Source: JAKFDI01 sp044508835 (lineage in GTDB: Bacteria; Pseudomonadota; Gammaproteobacteria; Burkholderiales; Burkholderiaceae_C). Taken from it: DNA of 64,000 nt. The position numbers and the translations under genes are program-made. Each line of letters starts with the position of its first letter. Position 1 is the stretch's first letter. Where the stretch lies: assembly GCA_044508835.1 (NCBI GenBank), contig JBIQHD010000006.1, positions 62,001-126,000 on the forward strand, read 5' to 3'. Shown one piece after another: positions 1 to 7,953 of the stretch. A model generated the notes under the pieces. That model saw only the letters and a program-made list of their open reading frames with translations. It searched no databases and was not told the DNA's origin.

Positions 1-398
1 GGCTTGCCCACCGACTGGCCCTCGTCCGTCAGCATGCGCGTGGACACGGTGCCGCCCTCGACGCGGCACAGCTCGCCGAAGACGCGGCCGACGACCTCGT
101 CCTGCTTCACGCCTTCCCGCGTCTGCAGGCGGATCAGCACGTCGCGCGAGCTGCCGAAGTTCTGCACCTGCACTTCGCTGAAGTCCAGCGTCTCGACGGT
201 GGACCGCACCTTCCCGATGTCGGCCGTCTGCGCGTAGGCCGTCTCGATCACCGTGCCGCCGGTGAACTCGATCGACAGGTGCAGGCCGCGCGTCACCAGG
301 AAGAACACCGCCGCGGCGAAGGTGAGGAACGAGATGACGTTGAACACCAGCGCATGCCGCATGAACGGGATGTCGCGTCGGATCCGGAAGAACTCCAT
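1..398 (-). CDS. secF: SecF, Sec translocase accessory subunit (partial)
   Basis: SecF partners SecD in the inner membrane and uses the proton gradient to help SecYEG export proteins. Only the first about 132 residues are present; the gene runs off the left edge. The N terminus starts MEFFRIRRDIPFM, followed by one hydrophobic membrane segment. The family motif SIEFTGGT, at the start of the periplasmic domain, follows it. The ATG lies 34 bases after the secD stop, so the two genes are co-transcribed. The assignment is firm; only the C-terminal membrane region cannot be seen. Confidence 0.95.
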   Translation of the reverse strand, partial: MEFFRIRRDIPFMRHALVFNVISFLTFAAAVFFLVTRGLHLSIEFTGGTVIETAYAQTADIGKVRSTVETLDFSEVQVQNFGSSRDVLIRLQTREGVKQDEVVGRVFGELCRVEGGTVSTRMLTDEGQSVGK

Positions 399-432
399 GT
401 CTGCCCCTGTGTTGCTGCGTCGCGCGGGCCGC

Positions 433-2325
433 TCAGCCCTTGGCCGGCTGGTCGGCCTGCGGCTTCCAGACCGTGCCGATGGACACGGCCTTCAATTTCT
501 TCTTGCGCCCGTACCACAGGTTCACCAGGCCGCGCGAGAACATGACCGCCGAGAACATCGACGTCAGGATCCCGATCGTGTGCACCACCGCGAAGCCGCG
601 CACCGGCCCCGAGCCGAAGGCGAGCAGCGCCAGCGCCGCGATGAGCGTGGTGACGTTGGAGTCGAGGATGGTCGCCCAGGCGCGCTCGTAGCCCAGGTTG
701 ATGGCCGTCTGCGGCGACGCGCCCGCGCGCAGCTCCTCGCGCACGCGCTCGTTGATCAGCACGTTGGCGTCGATGGCCATGCCCAGCGTGAGCGCGATGG
801 CGGCGATGCCGGGCAGCGTGAGCGTGGCCTGCAGCAGCGACAGCACCGCCACCAGCAGCAGCAGGTTGAACGACAGCGCCAGCGTCGAGAAGACGCCGAA
901 CAGCATGTAGTACGCGCACATGAACACCGCGATGGCGATGAAGCCGTAGAGCACGCTGTCGAAGCCCTTGGCGATGTTCTCGGCGCCGAGCGTCGGGCCG
1001 ACGGTGCGCTCCTCGATGATCTCCATCGGCGCGGCGAGCGAGCCCGAGCGCAGCAGCAGCGCCACGTCGTTCGCCTCCTCGGTCGTCATCCGGCCGGAGA
1101 TCTGCACGCGCCCGCCGCCGATCTCGGTGCGGATCACCGGCGCGGTCACGACCTCGCCCTTGCCCTTCTCGAACAGCAGGATGGCCATGCGCTTGCCGAT
1201 GTTCTCGCGCGTGATGTCGCGGAAGATGCGCGAGCCCTTGGCGTCCAGCGTGAGGTGCACCGCCGGCTCCTGCGTCTGGCTGTCGAAGCCGGGCTGCGCG
1301 TCGGTGAGGTTCTCGCCGGTGAGGATGACCTGGCGCTTGACGATGACCGGCGAGCCGCCGCGCTCCTGGTAGCGCTCGGTGCCGAAGGGCACGGGGCCGG
1401 TGCCGGCCGCCGCCGCATAGGCCTCGGTGCTCTCGTCGACGAGGCGCACTTCCAGCGTGGCGGTGCGGCCGATGATGTCCTTGGCCTTGGCCGTGTCCTG
1501 CACGCCCGGCAGCTGCACCACCACGCGGTCGGCGCCCTGCTGCTGGATCACGGGCTCGGCCACGCCCAGCTCGTTCACGCGGTTGTGCAGCGTGGTGATG
1601 TTCTGCTTGATCGCCGATTCCTGCACGCGCCGCGCCGCCTCGGGCTTGAGCACGCCGGCGAGGCGGAACTCGCTGCCGTCGGGCCGGGCCGTCCACTGCA
1701 GGTCGGGCAGCTGGTCCCGCAGGATGTCCTGCGCGGCGTTCAGCGTCTGGTCGTCGCGGAAGCGCACCTCCACGTTGTTGCCGTCGCGCGTGATGCCGGC
1801 ATGGCGCAGGTTCCTGTCGCGCAGCAGGGTGCGGATGTCGCCCGCCAGCGATTCCGCGCGCTTGGTGAGCGCCGCCTTCATGTCGACCTGCATCAGGAAG
1901 TGCACGCCGCCGCGCAGGTCGAGGCCGAGGTACATCGGCTTGGGTTCGGCGCCGAGCAGCCGCAGGTGCGACAGCCACACCGGCGAGCGCGACAGCAGGT
2001 TCATCGCGACGATGTACTGCGGATCCTCGGGGTTCGGATTGAGCGCCTTGTCCAGCGCCTCCTTGGCATGGCGCTGCATGTCGAGGTCGGCGACGCGCGC
2101 CTTCACCGAGTTGCCGTCGAACTGGACGAAATCGGCCTGCACCTTGGCCTGCGCCAGGATCTCCTCGACGCGCGTGGCGGTCGAGGCGTCGAGCTTGAGC
2201 GTGGCCTTGCCGCTGCTCACCTGCACGGCCGGCGCTTCACCGAAGAAGTTGGGCAGCGTGTAGATGAGCCCGGCCAGCAATGCGAACACCAGGATCGCGT
2301 ACTTCCACAGCGGATAGCGGTTCAT
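433..2325 (-). CDS. secD: SecD, Sec translocase accessory subunit
   Basis: SecD forms the SecDF complex in the inner membrane and pulls exported proteins out of SecYEG on the periplasmic side. The 630-residue product is full length for proteobacterial SecD. It has an N-terminal membrane anchor (MNRYPLWKYAILVF), the P1 head motif LGLDLRGGVHFL near residue 135, and a C-terminal six-helix region. That region contains the conserved GMAIDANVLINERVRE motif. It lies between yajC and secF in the usual order. An imperfect stem-loop sits in the 83-base gap after yajC. Confidence 0.97.
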   Translation of the reverse strand: MNRYPLWKYAILVFALLAGLIYTLPNFFGEAPAVQVSSGKATLKLDASTATRVEEILAQAKVQADFVQFDGNSVKARVADLDMQRHAKEALDKALNPNPEDPQYIVAMNLLSRSPVWLSHLRLLGAEPKPMYLGLDLRGGVHFLMQVDMKAALTKRAESLAGDIRTLLRDRNLRHAGITRDGNNVEVRFRDDQTLNAAQDILRDQLPDLQWTARPDGSEFRLAGVLKPEAARRVQESAIKQNITTLHNRVNELGVAEPVIQQQGADRVVVQLPGVQDTAKAKDIIGRTATLEVRLVDESTEAYAAAAGTGPVPFGTERYQERGGSPVIVKRQVILTGENLTDAQPGFDSQTQEPAVHLTLDAKGSRIFRDITRENIGKRMAILLFEKGKGEVVTAPVIRTEIGGGRVQISGRMTTEEANDVALLLRSGSLAAPMEIIEERTVGPTLGAENIAKGFDSVLYGFIAIAVFMCAYYMLFGVFSTLALSFNLLLLVAVLSLLQATLTLPGIAAIALTLGMAIDANVLINERVREELRAGASPQTAINLGYERAWATILDSNVTTLIAALALLAFGSGPVRGFAVVHTIGILTSMFSAVMFSRGLVNLWYGRKKKLKAVSIGTVWKPQADQPAKG

Positions 2326-2362
2326 GCTGCCTTTCCTGCGGCGAGGCCCGCCATGTCACGTC

Positions 2363-2390
2363 CGCCGACGCGCCGGTGGGCGTGTCGGCG
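2363..2390 (-). other. Imperfect GC-rich stem-loop between yajC and secD
   Basis: Bases 2363-2374 pair with 2379-2390 (12-base arms, one mismatch) around a four-base loop. It lies in the yajC-secD spacer on the transcribed strand. There is no T-run, so it is more likely an RNA processing or partial attenuation site than a terminator. Function is inferred only. Confidence 0.35.
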
Positions 2391-2408
2391 CGCGGCGGGC
2401 CGGAGTGT

Positions 2409-2741
2409 TTACTTGAAGGTGCCCTTGGGCAGCACCTGGACCACCGAGGCGCGCTGCACCTGGAGCTCGACGCCCTTGGCCACCTCGACGTGGACGTAGC
2501 TGTCGCTGAGCTTGGCCACGCGCCCGAGCACGCCGCCGCCGATCACCACCTCGTCGCCCTTGGCGAGGGCGTCGATCATCGCCTTGTGTTCCTTCTGGCG
2601 CTTCATCTGCGGACGAATCATCACGAAGTACAGCACCACGAACATCAGCACGATGGGCAGCATGCCGCCCAGGCTTCCGAAGATGGACGGGGTGCCGGCT
2701 GCGGCGTCGGTGCCTTGGGCAAGGGCTTCGGAAATGAACAC
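2409..2741 (-). CDS. yajC: YajC, Sec translocon accessory protein
   Basis: YajC is a small inner-membrane protein that associates with SecDF. The chosen start is the GTG at 2739-2741, giving 110 residues beginning FISEALAQG. That is the usual size and N terminus in this group, and AGAGGA lies just upstream as a ribosome binding site. The longer open frame reaching 2891 adds only low-complexity residues. One membrane helix (GMLPIVLMFVVLYFVMI) is followed by the family motif RPQMKRQKEHKAM and a small cytoplasmic domain. It is the first gene of the yajC-secD-secF operon in this window. Confidence 0.93.
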   Translation of the reverse strand: MFISEALAQGTDAAAGTPSIFGSLGGMLPIVLMFVVLYFVMIRPQMKRQKEHKAMIDALAKGDEVVIGGGVLGRVAKLSDSYVHVEVAKGVELQVQRASVVQVLPKGTFK

Positions 2742-2794
2742 GTGGATTCCTCTGTAGACGGGGCCTGCGCGAACGGCAGGGGCAAAACCGGCGG

Positions 2795-2800
2795 ATTGTA
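2795..2800 (-). promoter_or_regulatory. Candidate -10 box of the yajC-secDF promoter
   Basis: On the minus strand the sequence is TACAAT, about 54 bases upstream of the yajC GTG. This is the best -10 hexamer in the yajC/DUF1800 intergenic region. No convincing -35 hexamer is seen at the right distance, so the call rests on the -10 alone. Confidence 0.45.
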
Positions 2801-3014
2801 CGGCGCGCCTCCCTGGCGCCGCCCCGGGGCGACCCCCCGGCGAACGCGGCCGCGGCGGCCTGTTCCGGCGTGAAGTAATCCCGTAGGACAACGCGAGGCG
2901 CCAGAAGTTTCCGGCTCGTTACGCGGCTGCGAAGTCGCTCACCGGCCCGATTCGCATACTGCGCCGGCACAAGCGGCCGCCGGCCGCACCAACCACGAGA
3001 CGAGGGATTCCGAC

Positions 3015-4763
3015 ATGAGCACGCCCATGGACGGCGCACCGCCGCCGCGCGGCGCCTTCGCCCGCGCCGCGCGGGCCGCCGCGGCCGCCGGACTGATCGT
3101 GCTGCTCGGCGCCTGCGGCGGCGGGGCCGGCGGCCCCGGCGGCACGACGCTGGCCTCGGTCAGCGGCGCGGGCGGCGAGCAGCCCCCGGCCCCGGCCGCC
3201 GCCGACCGCCCGGGCGCCGAGGACGCCGCCCGCTTCCTCGCGCAGGCCACCTTCGGCATCCGGTCGGTGGACGAGATCGAGGCCCTCCGCGCCGACGGCT
3301 ACGAGCGCTGGCTGTGGCGGCAGTTCAACGCGCCGACCATGCTGCACACCAGCTACCTCGACTGGCAGCGCCAGCGCGACGAGAAGCAGCGCGCCAAGGA
3401 GGAGATGAGCTACGAGGCCGTCTGGCACCACTGGCTCAACGGGGAGGACCAGCTGCGCGCCCGGGTGGCCTTCGCGCTGTCGCAGGTCCTGGTGATCTCG
3501 AACATCGCGCCCGACCTGCGGCCCTACGCCATGTCGTCGTACATGGACCTGCTCAACCGCAACGCCTTCGGCAACTACCGCACGCTGCTGGAGGAGGTGA
3601 CGCTGCACCCGGCGATGGGCTACTACCTGAACATGGTGGAGAGCGAGAAGGACGACGACAGGCGCGGCATCCACCCGAACGAGAACTACGCGCGCGAGGT
3701 GCTGCAGCTGTTCTCGATCGGCCTGGTGCAGCTCAATACGGACGGCAGCACCCGCTTCGGCAGCGACGGCAAGCCGCTGCCCACCTACGGCGAGGCGCAG
3801 GTCAAGGGCTTCGCGCGCGCCTTCTCGGGCTGGACCTTCGCCTCGCAGGACCCGGCCGACGACCGCAGCTTCCACAAGGCCGACCAGAACCTCGAATCGA
3901 ACTGGACGACGCCGATGCGCGCCTTCCCCTCGCGCCATTCGCCGGGAGAGAAGACGCTGCTGGACGGCACCGTGCTGCCGGCGGGCCAGAGCCCCGAGAA
4001 GGACCTGGCCGACGCGCTGGACAACATCTTCGACCACCCCAACGTCGGCCCCTTCATCGGCCGCCGGCTCATCCAGCGGCTGGTGACGAGCAACCCGAGC
4101 CCGGCCTACATCGCCCGCGTGGCGCGCCGCTTCAACGACAACGGCGCCGGCGTGCGCGGCGACCTGCGCGCGGTGGTGCGCGCCGTGCTGCTCGACCCCG
4201 AGGCGCGCGACGTGGCGCTCGCGCGCAGCGGCCACTTCGGCAAGCAGCGCGAGCCGGTGATCCGCTTCGCCGGCTTCCTGCGCGGGCTCGGCGCCAAGAG
4301 CGCGAGCGGCGTGAACGCCATCCACGACCTCGACGGCTCCGACGACGGCCTGGGCCAGAGCCCGCTGCTGGCGCCCTCGGTCTTCAATTTCTACGCGCCA
4401 GACTACCGCCAGGCCGGCGCCGTCGCGCGGGCGGGGCTGGTCGCGCCCGAGTTCCAGATCACCACCGAGACCACGGTCGTCGGCTCGCTCAACTTCTTCG
4501 CCAGCCGCTTCAAGGACGGCGGCTACGGCTGGGGCGACAACCGCCTGGCCTTCGACTACGCGCCGCTCGAGGCGCTGGCCAAGGACCCGGCGGCGCTCAC
4601 CGAGCACATGAACCGGCTGTTCTTCGCCTTGCAGATGACGGCCGCCACGCGCGCGCGCATGGAGAAGATGCTCGCCGCGCTGCCGTCGCGCGACGCCAGG
4701 CGGCGGGTGCGGGCGGCGCTGACGCTCACCTCGATCTCGCCCGACTTCGTGATCCAGAAATGA
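3015..4763 (+). CDS. DUF1800 domain lipoprotein
   Basis: The 582-residue product belongs to the DUF1800 family, whose biochemical role is not established. It has a lipoprotein signal with lipobox LGAC (Cys34), so it is predicted to be lipid-anchored. The family hallmark HPNENYAREVLQLF appears in the first half, along with the AARFLAQATFG motif near the mature N terminus. GAGGGA lies about seven bases before the ATG. The DUF1501 gene follows after eight bases. DUF1800 and DUF1501 genes commonly occur as such pairs in proteobacteria, suggesting a shared envelope function. Confidence 0.88.
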   Translation: MSTPMDGAPPPRGAFARAARAAAAAGLIVLLGACGGGAGGPGGTTLASVSGAGGEQPPAPAAADRPGAEDAARFLAQATFGIRSVDEIEALRADGYERWLWRQFNAPTMLHTSYLDWQRQRDEKQRAKEEMSYEAVWHHWLNGEDQLRARVAFALSQVLVISNIAPDLRPYAMSSYMDLLNRNAFGNYRTLLEEVTLHPAMGYYLNMVESEKDDDRRGIHPNENYAREVLQLFSIGLVQLNTDGSTRFGSDGKPLPTYGEAQVKGFARAFSGWTFASQDPADDRSFHKADQNLESNWTTPMRAFPSRHSPGEKTLLDGTVLPAGQSPEKDLADALDNIFDHPNVGPFIGRRLIQRLVTSNPSPAYIARVARRFNDNGAGVRGDLRAVVRAVLLDPEARDVALARSGHFGKQREPVIRFAGFLRGLGAKSASGVNAIHDLDGSDDGLGQSPLLAPSVFNFYAPDYRQAGAVARAGLVAPEFQITTETTVVGSLNFFASRFKDGGYGWGDNRLAFDYAPLEALAKDPAALTEHMNRLFFALQMTAATRARMEKMLAALPSRDARRRVRAALTLTSISPDFVIQK

Positions 4764-4771
4764 GGCCGACG

Positions 4772-6124
4772 ATGACCACCGCACGACTCGACCGCCGCCG
4801 CTTCCTGAAGATGGCCGGCGCCGCGGGCGCCACCGGCCTCGGCCTCACCACCCTCGCCCACCTGCAGGCGGCCGCGCAGGGCGCCGGCGGCTACAAGGCG
4901 CTGGTGTGCCTGTTCCTCTACGGGGGCAACGACGGCAACAACCTGGTCGTGCCGCTGGACGCCGCGCAGTTCGGCCTCTACCAGCGCGGGCGCACCAACC
5001 TCGCGCTCGCCCGCGACGCGCTGCTGCCCATCGCGCCGACGAACACCGGCGGGCGCCCCTTCGGCCTGCACCCGGCCATGCCCGGCCTGCAGGCGCTGTT
5101 CGGCCAGGGCAAGGCGGCGGTGGTCGCCAACGTCGGGCCGCTGGCCGTGCCCACCACCAAGGCGCAATGGAACGCGCGCTCGGTGCCCATCCCCGACAAC
5201 CTGCAGTCGCATGCCGACCAGCAGGCGCAGTGGCAGACGGCCATCGTCGACGAGGCGCCGCGCAGCGGCTGGGGCGGGCGCATGATGGAGCGGCTGCTGG
5301 CCGAGGGGCAGGCGAACCGCGGCTACGGCGTGCTCTCGGTCGCCGGCGGCAACCAGTGGCAGAACGGCGACCGCACGCTCGCGGCCTACAAGGTCTCGGC
5401 CTCGGGCAACTTCGGCTTCGACTTCTACACGCCCGGCGCCACCGACCCGGTGTCGGTGGCGATCGCCGAGACGCTGGCCGAGCCGCGCAGCCACCTGCTC
5501 GAAGCGGCGTGGACGGACGTGGTGGGCCGCTCGATCGAGACGCAGCGCGTGCTCACGCAGGCGCTCGACGGCAACGAGCTCGCGACGCCCTTCCCCGACA
5601 CCGGCCTGGGGCGGCAGCTGCGCATGATCGCCCGGCTCATCGCCGCGCGGTCGAGCCTGGGTCTGTCGCGCCAGGTCTTCTTCGCCTCGATCGGCGGCTT
5701 CGACACCCACGGCGACGACCAGCTGCAGCGCCAGGACGAGCTGCTCGGCGAGATCAGCGCGGCCGTCAGCGCCTTCTACGACTCGACGGTGGCGCAGGGC
5801 GTGCAGGACCAGGTGACGCTGTTCACCGCCAGCGACTTCAACCGCACCTTCCAGAGCAACGGCCAGGGCTCGGACCATGGCTGGGGCAGCCACCAGTTCG
5901 TGGTCGGCGGCGCGGTGCGCGGCGGGCAGATCGTCGGCCGCTTCCCGGACCTGACGGTGGGCGGCCCCGACGACACCGGCAGCGGCGGCGGCGTGTGGCT
6001 GCCGAGCACGGCGGTCGACCAGATGGGCGCCACGCTCGCCACCTGGTTCGGCGCGGGGTCGTCGCTCGCCGAGGTCTTCCCGCGCATCGGCCACTTCGAC
6101 GCCGACCTCGGCTTCATGGCCTGA
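4772..6124 (+). CDS. DUF1501 domain protein, Tat-exported
   Basis: The 450-residue product is a DUF1501 family protein, related to the sulfatase/alkaline-phosphatase-like fold by family description. The N terminus carries a twin-arginine motif (DRRRFLKMAG) and a hydrophobic stretch ending AAAQ, so Tat export is predicted. Family signatures seen are LFLYGGNDGNNLVVPL near residue 45 and IGGFDTHGDD. The start at 4772 is preceded by GAGG. An in-frame ATG at 4760 overlaps the DUF1800 stop but has no ribosome binding site. Function is unknown; it probably acts with its DUF1800 neighbour. Confidence 0.88.
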   Translation: MTTARLDRRRFLKMAGAAGATGLGLTTLAHLQAAAQGAGGYKALVCLFLYGGNDGNNLVVPLDAAQFGLYQRGRTNLALARDALLPIAPTNTGGRPFGLHPAMPGLQALFGQGKAAVVANVGPLAVPTTKAQWNARSVPIPDNLQSHADQQAQWQTAIVDEAPRSGWGGRMMERLLAEGQANRGYGVLSVAGGNQWQNGDRTLAAYKVSASGNFGFDFYTPGATDPVSVAIAETLAEPRSHLLEAAWTDVVGRSIETQRVLTQALDGNELATPFPDTGLGRQLRMIARLIAARSSLGLSRQVFFASIGGFDTHGDDQLQRQDELLGEISAAVSAFYDSTVAQGVQDQVTLFTASDFNRTFQSNGQGSDHGWGSHQFVVGGAVRGGQIVGRFPDLTVGGPDDTGSGGGVWLPSTAVDQMGATLATWFGAGSSLAEVFPRIGHFDADLGFMA

Positions 6125-6149
6125 CCGGCGCCGCCGGCAGGCCGCGGCC

Positions 6150-7925
6150 TCACTCCAGCGACTTCAGCAGCTCGGCGAGCTCCGGGTCCATCTCCTCGTC
6201 GTCGCCGGAGCCGGCGTCGGCCTCGGCGTCGGCCGATGCGTCGCCGCTGTCGTCGTCGCCCAGGCTGGCGAGCAGCGCGTCGAGGTCGTCGTCGCCGCCG
6301 CTGCCGTCGTCGTCGGGCGCGCCGAAGTCGACCTCGGCATCCGCCTCGGCGCCGGCTTCTGCCTCATCGGCCGACGGGGCCGCCGCCGGGCGGGCCTTGG
6401 CCGAGGGCTTGCTCGTCACCTGGCTGCCCGTCGCCACGCTGATGCGCGCGCCCTGCGTGCGCACCACCTGCAGCGCGAGCGCCGAGCCGTCCACGGCATC
6501 GAGCCCCGCGAGCCGCAGCTCGGGCTGGCCCTTGTGCGCCATCAGTGCCGTGATGCCGAAGCCGCGCAGGCGCGCCGCGAGGTCGGTGGGAATCAGCCGC
6601 TCGGTGCAGGGCAGCGCGATCTGGTCGCCGTCGGCATCGGTGAAGTAGTGGAAGGGGATGTCGCCGATCGACAGCGTCTTGCCCGTGGGCGCGGCGAGGA
6701 TGGCGGCGGCGATCAGCGCCGGGTGGCCCCACAGCATGCCGCGCAGGCCGTCGGCGGCGGTGAACTCCTCGAAGGCGAAGCTGCTGATCGGGTCGCTGCG
6801 CTTGCCGTAGGGATGGCGCAGCATGAAGCGCGGCGACAGCAGCGCAAGCGCCCCGGCCTCGGGCAGGCCGCGCAATGCGTTCATCGCCTGCGCGACCAGC
6901 GGATGCGGCGCGCGCTTCCTGTCCATGAAGGCGTCGCTCGCGATGGCGGTGACGAAGGGCGCGCCGGCCGCCGCCGCGATCTTGGCCATGCGGCCCAGCA
7001 GCTCGGCATGCGGCGGCGTGGCCTCGAAGTGGAACAGGCCGCAGATGAGCGAGTAGCCGCCGTTCTTCTCCTGCGAGGGCTTGTCGACCAGGAGCGAATG
7101 CAGCCCGGTCTCCGACAGGTCGCTCACGCTGCTGAGGTCGGCGGCGAACTCGTCCGCCGAGACGTCGATCAGGTGCACCTGCAGCGACGGACCGGTCTCG
7201 ATGCGGCGCAGCAGCATGTCCAGGCCGCGCCACAGCGACTCCAGGTTCTGGAACTCGCTCTGGTGCAGCACCGCGCGCATCGCGTCCGACAGCGCCTGGT
7301 CGACGGTGGCGACCAGCGCCTCGCGCTTGGGGTCGGGCGCCTTCTGCACGAAGGGGCCGACCACCTGGCGCAGCAGCGCATCGATGGAGCCGCCGACGCG
7401 CAGTTCGGCCGACGCGGCAGCGCCGCCCACCAGCCGCGCGAAGTCGCTCAGCTTCGCATCGGCCGCGGGCGCGCCGCCCCTGGAGCGCTTCGGCCGGGCG
7501 CGCGAGGCGCGCTTCTTCGCGCCGCCCGCCCACGACTGCACCTCGGCCGCCGCCTTGGCGAAAGTGGCGGTGTTGTTGAGCTTCTTGCGCAGGTCGGCCA
7601 ACGCCTTGAACACCGGCAGCTCGCGGTACAGCGTGTCGGGGTGGAAGGCGTCGAGCTCGCCGAATTCGAGCGTCACGCCCTCGCCGCCGTGGCCCAGCGG
7701 CAGCGTGAGCGTGGGTTCGAGGCGGGCGAGCGTGTCCTCGAGGGTGTCGAACTCCACCGGGATCGCCTTGCGCGCGGCGAGGTCGCTGCCGAGCTCGAGC
7801 CGGCCGGCGGCGGCCCCGGCGCTGAAGTCGCCGAGCACCGCGATGCGCACCGGGCGCTTGGGCGCCCATTGGGGCGGCGCGGCGCCGAGTTCGCCGAAGT
7901 CGGGGGTCCAGCCGTTGTCGTCCAT
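6150..7925 (-). CDS. TssB-TssC-like sheath fusion paralogue with acidic tail
   Basis: The 591-residue protein looks like TssB joined to TssC. Residues about 22-130 parallel TssB: a beta strand with LGDFS, then AARKAIPVEFDT, a GEGVTLEFGELDAF-type strand, and a helix ending the domain. Residues about 180-500 parallel TssC (QSEFQNLESLWRGLDML matches EDFQKLESAWRGLHYL of the real TssC here, then GLFHFEATPPHAELLGRMAKIAAAAGAP). The last about 75 residues are rich in Asp and Glu, ending MDPELAELLKSLE. Separate full-length tssB and tssC exist at 36177-38210, so this is an extra paralogue. It is the last gene after ppkA, with a strong AGGAGG site six bases from the ATG. Its role is unknown. Confidence 0.8.
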   Translation of the reverse strand: MDDNGWTPDFGELGAAPPQWAPKRPVRIAVLGDFSAGAAAGRLELGSDLAARKAIPVEFDTLEDTLARLEPTLTLPLGHGGEGVTLEFGELDAFHPDTLYRELPVFKALADLRKKLNNTATFAKAAAEVQSWAGGAKKRASRARPKRSRGGAPAADAKLSDFARLVGGAAASAELRVGGSIDALLRQVVGPFVQKAPDPKREALVATVDQALSDAMRAVLHQSEFQNLESLWRGLDMLLRRIETGPSLQVHLIDVSADEFAADLSSVSDLSETGLHSLLVDKPSQEKNGGYSLICGLFHFEATPPHAELLGRMAKIAAAAGAPFVTAIASDAFMDRKRAPHPLVAQAMNALRGLPEAGALALLSPRFMLRHPYGKRSDPISSFAFEEFTAADGLRGMLWGHPALIAAAILAAPTGKTLSIGDIPFHYFTDADGDQIALPCTERLIPTDLAARLRGFGITALMAHKGQPELRLAGLDAVDGSALALQVVRTQGARISVATGSQVTSKPSAKARPAAAPSADEAEAGAEADAEVDFGAPDDDGSGGDDDLDALLASLGDDDSGDASADAEADAGSGDDEEMDPELAELLKSLE

Positions 7926-7953
7926 GAAGCCTCCTGGGGTTGTTCGTTGCCGG

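Noticed and set aside
2742..2891. Longer N terminus for YajC
   Set aside because: The added 50 residues are low complexity and remove the usual YajC start; the GTG at 2741 has a ribosome binding site and the expected length.
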